NCBI GenBank assembly: GCA_025201805.1
Contig: MU619302.1
Location: 14,276-65,765 of the forward strand
DNA: 51,490 bases
Source: Parasitella parasitica
Taxonomy: Eukaryota; Mucoromycota; Mucoromycetes; Mucorales; Mucoraceae
Reading direction: 5' to 3'
How positions within the stretch are numbered: position 1 is the stretch's first letter; the number at the start of each line of letters is the position of its first letter. The notes under the pieces were generated by a model, which saw only the letters and a program-made list of their open reading frames with translations, had not been told where the DNA came from and ran no database searches. Made by a program: the position numbers and the translations under genes. This document shows, in pieces, positions 48,427 through 51,490 of this stretch.

Positions 48427-49950
48427 TTGACAGAAATATCATTGCAAGTTGCACAGTGGTTCCACTGCCAATTTGAGGATTTTATACGAACTTTTAAAAT
48501 AAAAATTGGGGGTTTAACAAAAAAATTTGCAGTGATTGTTCGAAGTTCAATTCACGGATTTGTAAGAAATAATTTCACAGATATTTTTTCACCTTCTAAA
48601 AAAATGAAATCGCTAGTATTTTTAAAGGAAGACGGCAAAGGAAATATTTACGACGAGAATGGAGCTGAAGCAATCGACATTGTTGATGAGAAGCCTGATC
48701 CTTACGCTTTAAAGCAATTAGTTAATCTTGATTCTTACCTAAAAGAAAGCGCTAAGTTTCCCACCAACGATAAACACATTGGACAAAGCGAAGAAGAAAT
48801 AGGAACAACTATGAAAATAAGTGCAGAACGCTTAACTAAGTATATGACATATGGTTCTGGCACAAAACCAGTACAAAGTCCAGTGCCTATTTTCGGTTAG
48901 AGCTGCGGCTCTTGAAGCAGGCGTCAAAGAAAGTACTGCTCGCGCCTGGTGGAAAAGCATCCAGACTCTTTTACTCTTGAAAAGAAAACCAATATTCAAA
49001 ACAGGCCGAAATCACAGCTACAGGAAGAGCATAAGCAATGTTTAATTAAGTTTTACGATGATGACCCAGGTGCCTATATTCAAGACGCTGTTGAGATGCT
49101 TACCAGCAAGTTTGCTGGTCTTGAGATCAAGAAATCAAGAGTACATGAGTTTATGAGAGACGATTGTAACCTCTCTTTTAAGAAAGCTACTTTTTGATCC
49201 GAGGCAAGAACAAGCTCAGATACCATCCAAAAACGTTACGATTGGGTCGTCGCATGGAGTAATTCATATTTGGATTTTTCTAAAAACTGCGTTTTTATCG
49301 ATGAAGCTGGCTTCCATATCAACATGAAAGCGAGTTGAGCATGGGCTCCCAGAGGGCAAATGGCAGTGGTCACCACCCCTACGACAAAAGCACCTAAACA
49401 TACCATTATTGGCGCCATATCATCTGTAGGTGTGGTAAACCTGAGTCTTCGTGTACCAAAGCAACAGCCAAAGGTAAGGAAGATCCAGGGTGGCAAAAAG
49501 AGAAAAAGCCCTGAAGCAGCTTCTAGAGAAGAAGGGCCAAAAGACACAACTGCCGGTCATTATTTAAGATTCTTAAGGGAGACCTTGGATATTATGGACA
49601 AGCATGATCAAATGAAAGGTTTTTATCTGATTATGGACAATGCACCGATCCATTCGTCTAAACAAATAGAAGAAATTATCTATGAAAGAGGTCGGGACTA
49701 TAAGTACGTTTATCTTCCTCCTTATTTACCAGAGCTCAATCCAATTGAACAGTTCTGGGCATTGGTAAAAGGCAAAATGAAGCGCCACAAGCTTGAAGAT
49801 GCAGAAACACTCCCAGACAGAGTTATTGATGCTGCAAATGAAGTCCCTATCCAGCATCTCCAAAATATAATTCAGCACTCAAAAGACCATTTTGTAAACT
49901 GTTTAAACCACATCCCAATCAAAGTGTTTGTATCAGAAGATGAAAAATAG
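48427..49950 (+). mobile_element. Decayed Tc1/mariner-like transposase (DDE)
   Basis: Nearly one frame carries a DDE transposase. A helix-turn-helix region reads RAAALEAGVKESTARAWWK, then KFYDDDPGAYIQDAVEML and SRVHEFMRD. The catalytic triad is Asp in CVFIDEAGFHI, Asp in LIMDNAPIHS and Glu in LPPYLPELNPIEQFWALVKG. It is broken by two in-frame TGA codons (49195-49197 and 49336-49338) and by frameshifts near 48890 and 48955. Both TGAs could come from single G-to-A or C-to-T changes in Trp or Arg codons. I could not find matching terminal inverted repeats, so element ends are unknown. Upstream codons from 48427 may be unrelated. Confidence 0.8.
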
Positions 49951-51006
49951 AAAATAAACAAAGGTAAGAAAGAAAAACACCAAAAGAAGTAAGTGAGATT
50001 CTCTCTAGTTGAGAAGTAGTTTTTTATTTCGAAGTGAAGTCCAAAGTTCGAAAAGAATAAAATATAAAATAATAGAGCCTTTATATAGTTTCTTGAGATT
50101 TGACACCTAGAAGTCGTACCAATTTCAATGATATTATCTAATTGGGTTATAAGATTATATAATGATGGTTTATAATAATATTATGGTACGAGGTTTAAGA
50201 TTGTATTATAGAATTCCAAATGAGTAATTAAAGTAGTGCTTAGGATATGATCTGATTCTTGGTTAAAGTAAATTATCCAATAGCGTAATTAGTAGTGTGG
50301 TTTCAGTTATAAGTGTTTGTTCCTGACATGATAAAATAAAATATCCTGCGTGAATGTCCAAGCTGTTGCCATGCTGCGTATCGAACCTGGGTATTTTGAC
50401 AATCCTCAACATTTGGCAATTCGGGTTCCATGTCGACATCCATGGCATCGACCTATTAACAGAGAAACTAAAATTAATGCACTTTGAAGAAAAAAGGAGC
50501 AAGTAAATCTATGAACAGATTTATAAAATCCTCAAGTCTTGAGACACCTAAAGCTATTTTTTCACATTGGTGGGAGCCTCAGGCATAATAAAAACCTTCG
50601 CCACTGCTTTCAATGGGAACAGAAACAGACAACGTCCAGAAGGCTCCTTCACTACTTCAGAAACGCGTCAATAGTATTTATGGCAAGACGAGAGTGAAGT
50701 AAACTAGAGAAGCATCCAAGTGTTTACCATAGACCTGATCAGCTAAACAACACCCAGCTCTCCATAACATGCACTACCAGCGACAGACCATATCGCTATG
50801 ACATAGATATATGGTACTATCACCTCACTTGGGAAGATCGACTAAGCTAGGCAACGCAGACTAGAAGATTCCTTTGTCACTGATGAATCTTTATAAATAG
50901 TCTTGCCAGAATATTACACTTTTATTAATAAGACATCCTCTGGATGTATTTATACACATTCATTATAACTAATACGAGGGTTTGACTATCTAAGACTATA
51001 TGATGT
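49951..51006. other. Non-coding right flank
   Basis: About 1 kb of AT-rich sequence after the transposase. No supportable gene. It contains the left copy of a 47-bp direct repeat. Confidence 0.5.
50767..50813. repeat. 47-bp direct repeat, left copy
   Basis: ACATGCACTACCAGCGACAG... to ...CATAGATATATG. It matches 51444-51490 with about four or five mismatches, same orientation, offset 677 nt. Confidence 0.85.
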
Positions 51007-51249
51007 TGTTGTGTGGTGGCGCATACCAGGTCGTCTCTTTGCCTCTCCCACATGTAGTCAAACAATCAGAACACCCCCCATATAAATATTATATAGGTTA
51101 TCTTAGTTAAACAAATAAACAAGAGTCTTTATTCCCATAACCATTAGTTCTGGTAGCTTTGGTTATATCTCTGTTGTGTGTTGTATATTCGTATTGAGTA
51201 ATCGCTTAGTTTTAAATCCTAAATCAGGTAAATATCGGTCCCCGCAACA
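51007..51249. mobile_element. Probable solo LTR (243 bp)
   Basis: The segment begins TGTTGTGTGG and ends CCCGCAACA, giving TG...CA ends and 5-bp inverted termini (TGTTG/CAACA). ATGT stands immediately before (51003-51006) and after (51250-51253), a 4-bp target-site duplication. Inside are a TATA-like stretch (TATAAATATTATAT near 51081) and an AATAAA-type signal near 51115, as expected of an LTR promoter and polyadenylation site. No retrotransposon coding sequence adjoins, so it reads as a solo LTR left by recombination. Ty3/gypsy type is likely but cannot be shown from an LTR alone. Confidence 0.65.
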
Positions 51250-51443
51250 ATGTAAATCAATGCAGCTGCACTGGATTTACTAAGACACCAATAATAGACT
51301 TGGACCTTGGATGTGAAACCTGGGGTATAAGAATTGACATAACAACTGAGAAAGGACTTGAGAACACCTAAAATAAAAATTAGTACACCTTGTAATAAAT
51401 CCGCGAGATATCACCACACAAGGAATTGTGCATTTCTACAGCG

Positions 51444-51490
51444 ACATGCGCTTCCAGTGACAGACCATATCGCTATAACATAGATATATG
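51444..51490. repeat. 47-bp direct repeat, right copy
   Basis: Partner of 50767-50813. It runs to the last base of the window, so the repeated unit may extend further. Confidence 0.85.

Noticed and set aside
50360-50420. tRNA-like string GGTTCGATA on the minus strand
   Set aside because: The flanking bases do not form a T-arm stem, and no anticodon or acceptor arms can be folded around it.

Overview
This window comes from a filamentous fungus, most likely a member of Mucorales (Mucoromycota). Genes have many short introns (about 45-90 nt) with GTAAGT-type donors. Intergenic DNA is AT-rich. Several gene families and degenerate repeats resemble those I know from Mucor-type genomes. Two runs of N (26101-26140 and 38129-38138) and many long homopolymers mark it as a draft assembly. 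I rebuilt exon structures by hand from donors, acceptors and reading phase. Unless stated otherwise, the joins keep phase from start to stop.

Left end (1-4.2 kb): three unrecognised ORFs in three frames, probably one broken gene, then a decayed MULE-type transposase with a SWIM zinc finger. Conserved core (4.2-25.8 kb): an F-box/WD40 ubiquitin-ligase receptor, a kinesin-13 with a SAM domain, an unresolved gene, a multi-pass membrane protein, mitochondrial SSB, an LRRC40-like leucine-rich repeat protein, a broken Mucorales-type PD-(D/E)XK-like gene, a dipeptidyl aminopeptidase, an Alba-domain protein, C-14 sterol reductase and a Cdc11-type septin. Neighbours are mixed in orientation and function, with no sign of a metabolic cluster.

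Middle (25.8-31.0 kb): about 5 kb without a convincing gene. It holds three diverged, tandemly arranged copies of a unit of about 1-1.45 kb. Right half (31-48.3 kb): a small secreted protein, a pyruvate-dehydrogenase-kinase-like protein that has lost its ATP-site residues, a CREB/ATF bZIP factor, the 2-oxoglutarate dehydrogenase E2 subunit, a TFIIIC WD40 subunit, a PaaI-like thioesterase, nicotinate phosphoribosyltransferase and a Q/P-rich unknown protein. Four plus-strand genes here share a TATAAA box 62-76 nt before the start codon.

Right end (48.4-51.5 kb): a decayed Tc1/mariner-like transposase, a probable 243-bp solo LTR with 4-bp target duplication, and a 47-bp direct repeat on either side of it.

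Functionally the set is housekeeping: mitochondrial metabolism and DNA maintenance, cytoskeleton, sterol and NAD synthesis, Pol III transcription and protein turnover. Mobile DNA sits at both edges. I found no convincing tRNA, rRNA or CRISPR array. The best candidate for unusual biology is the kinase-like protein at 32050-33569.
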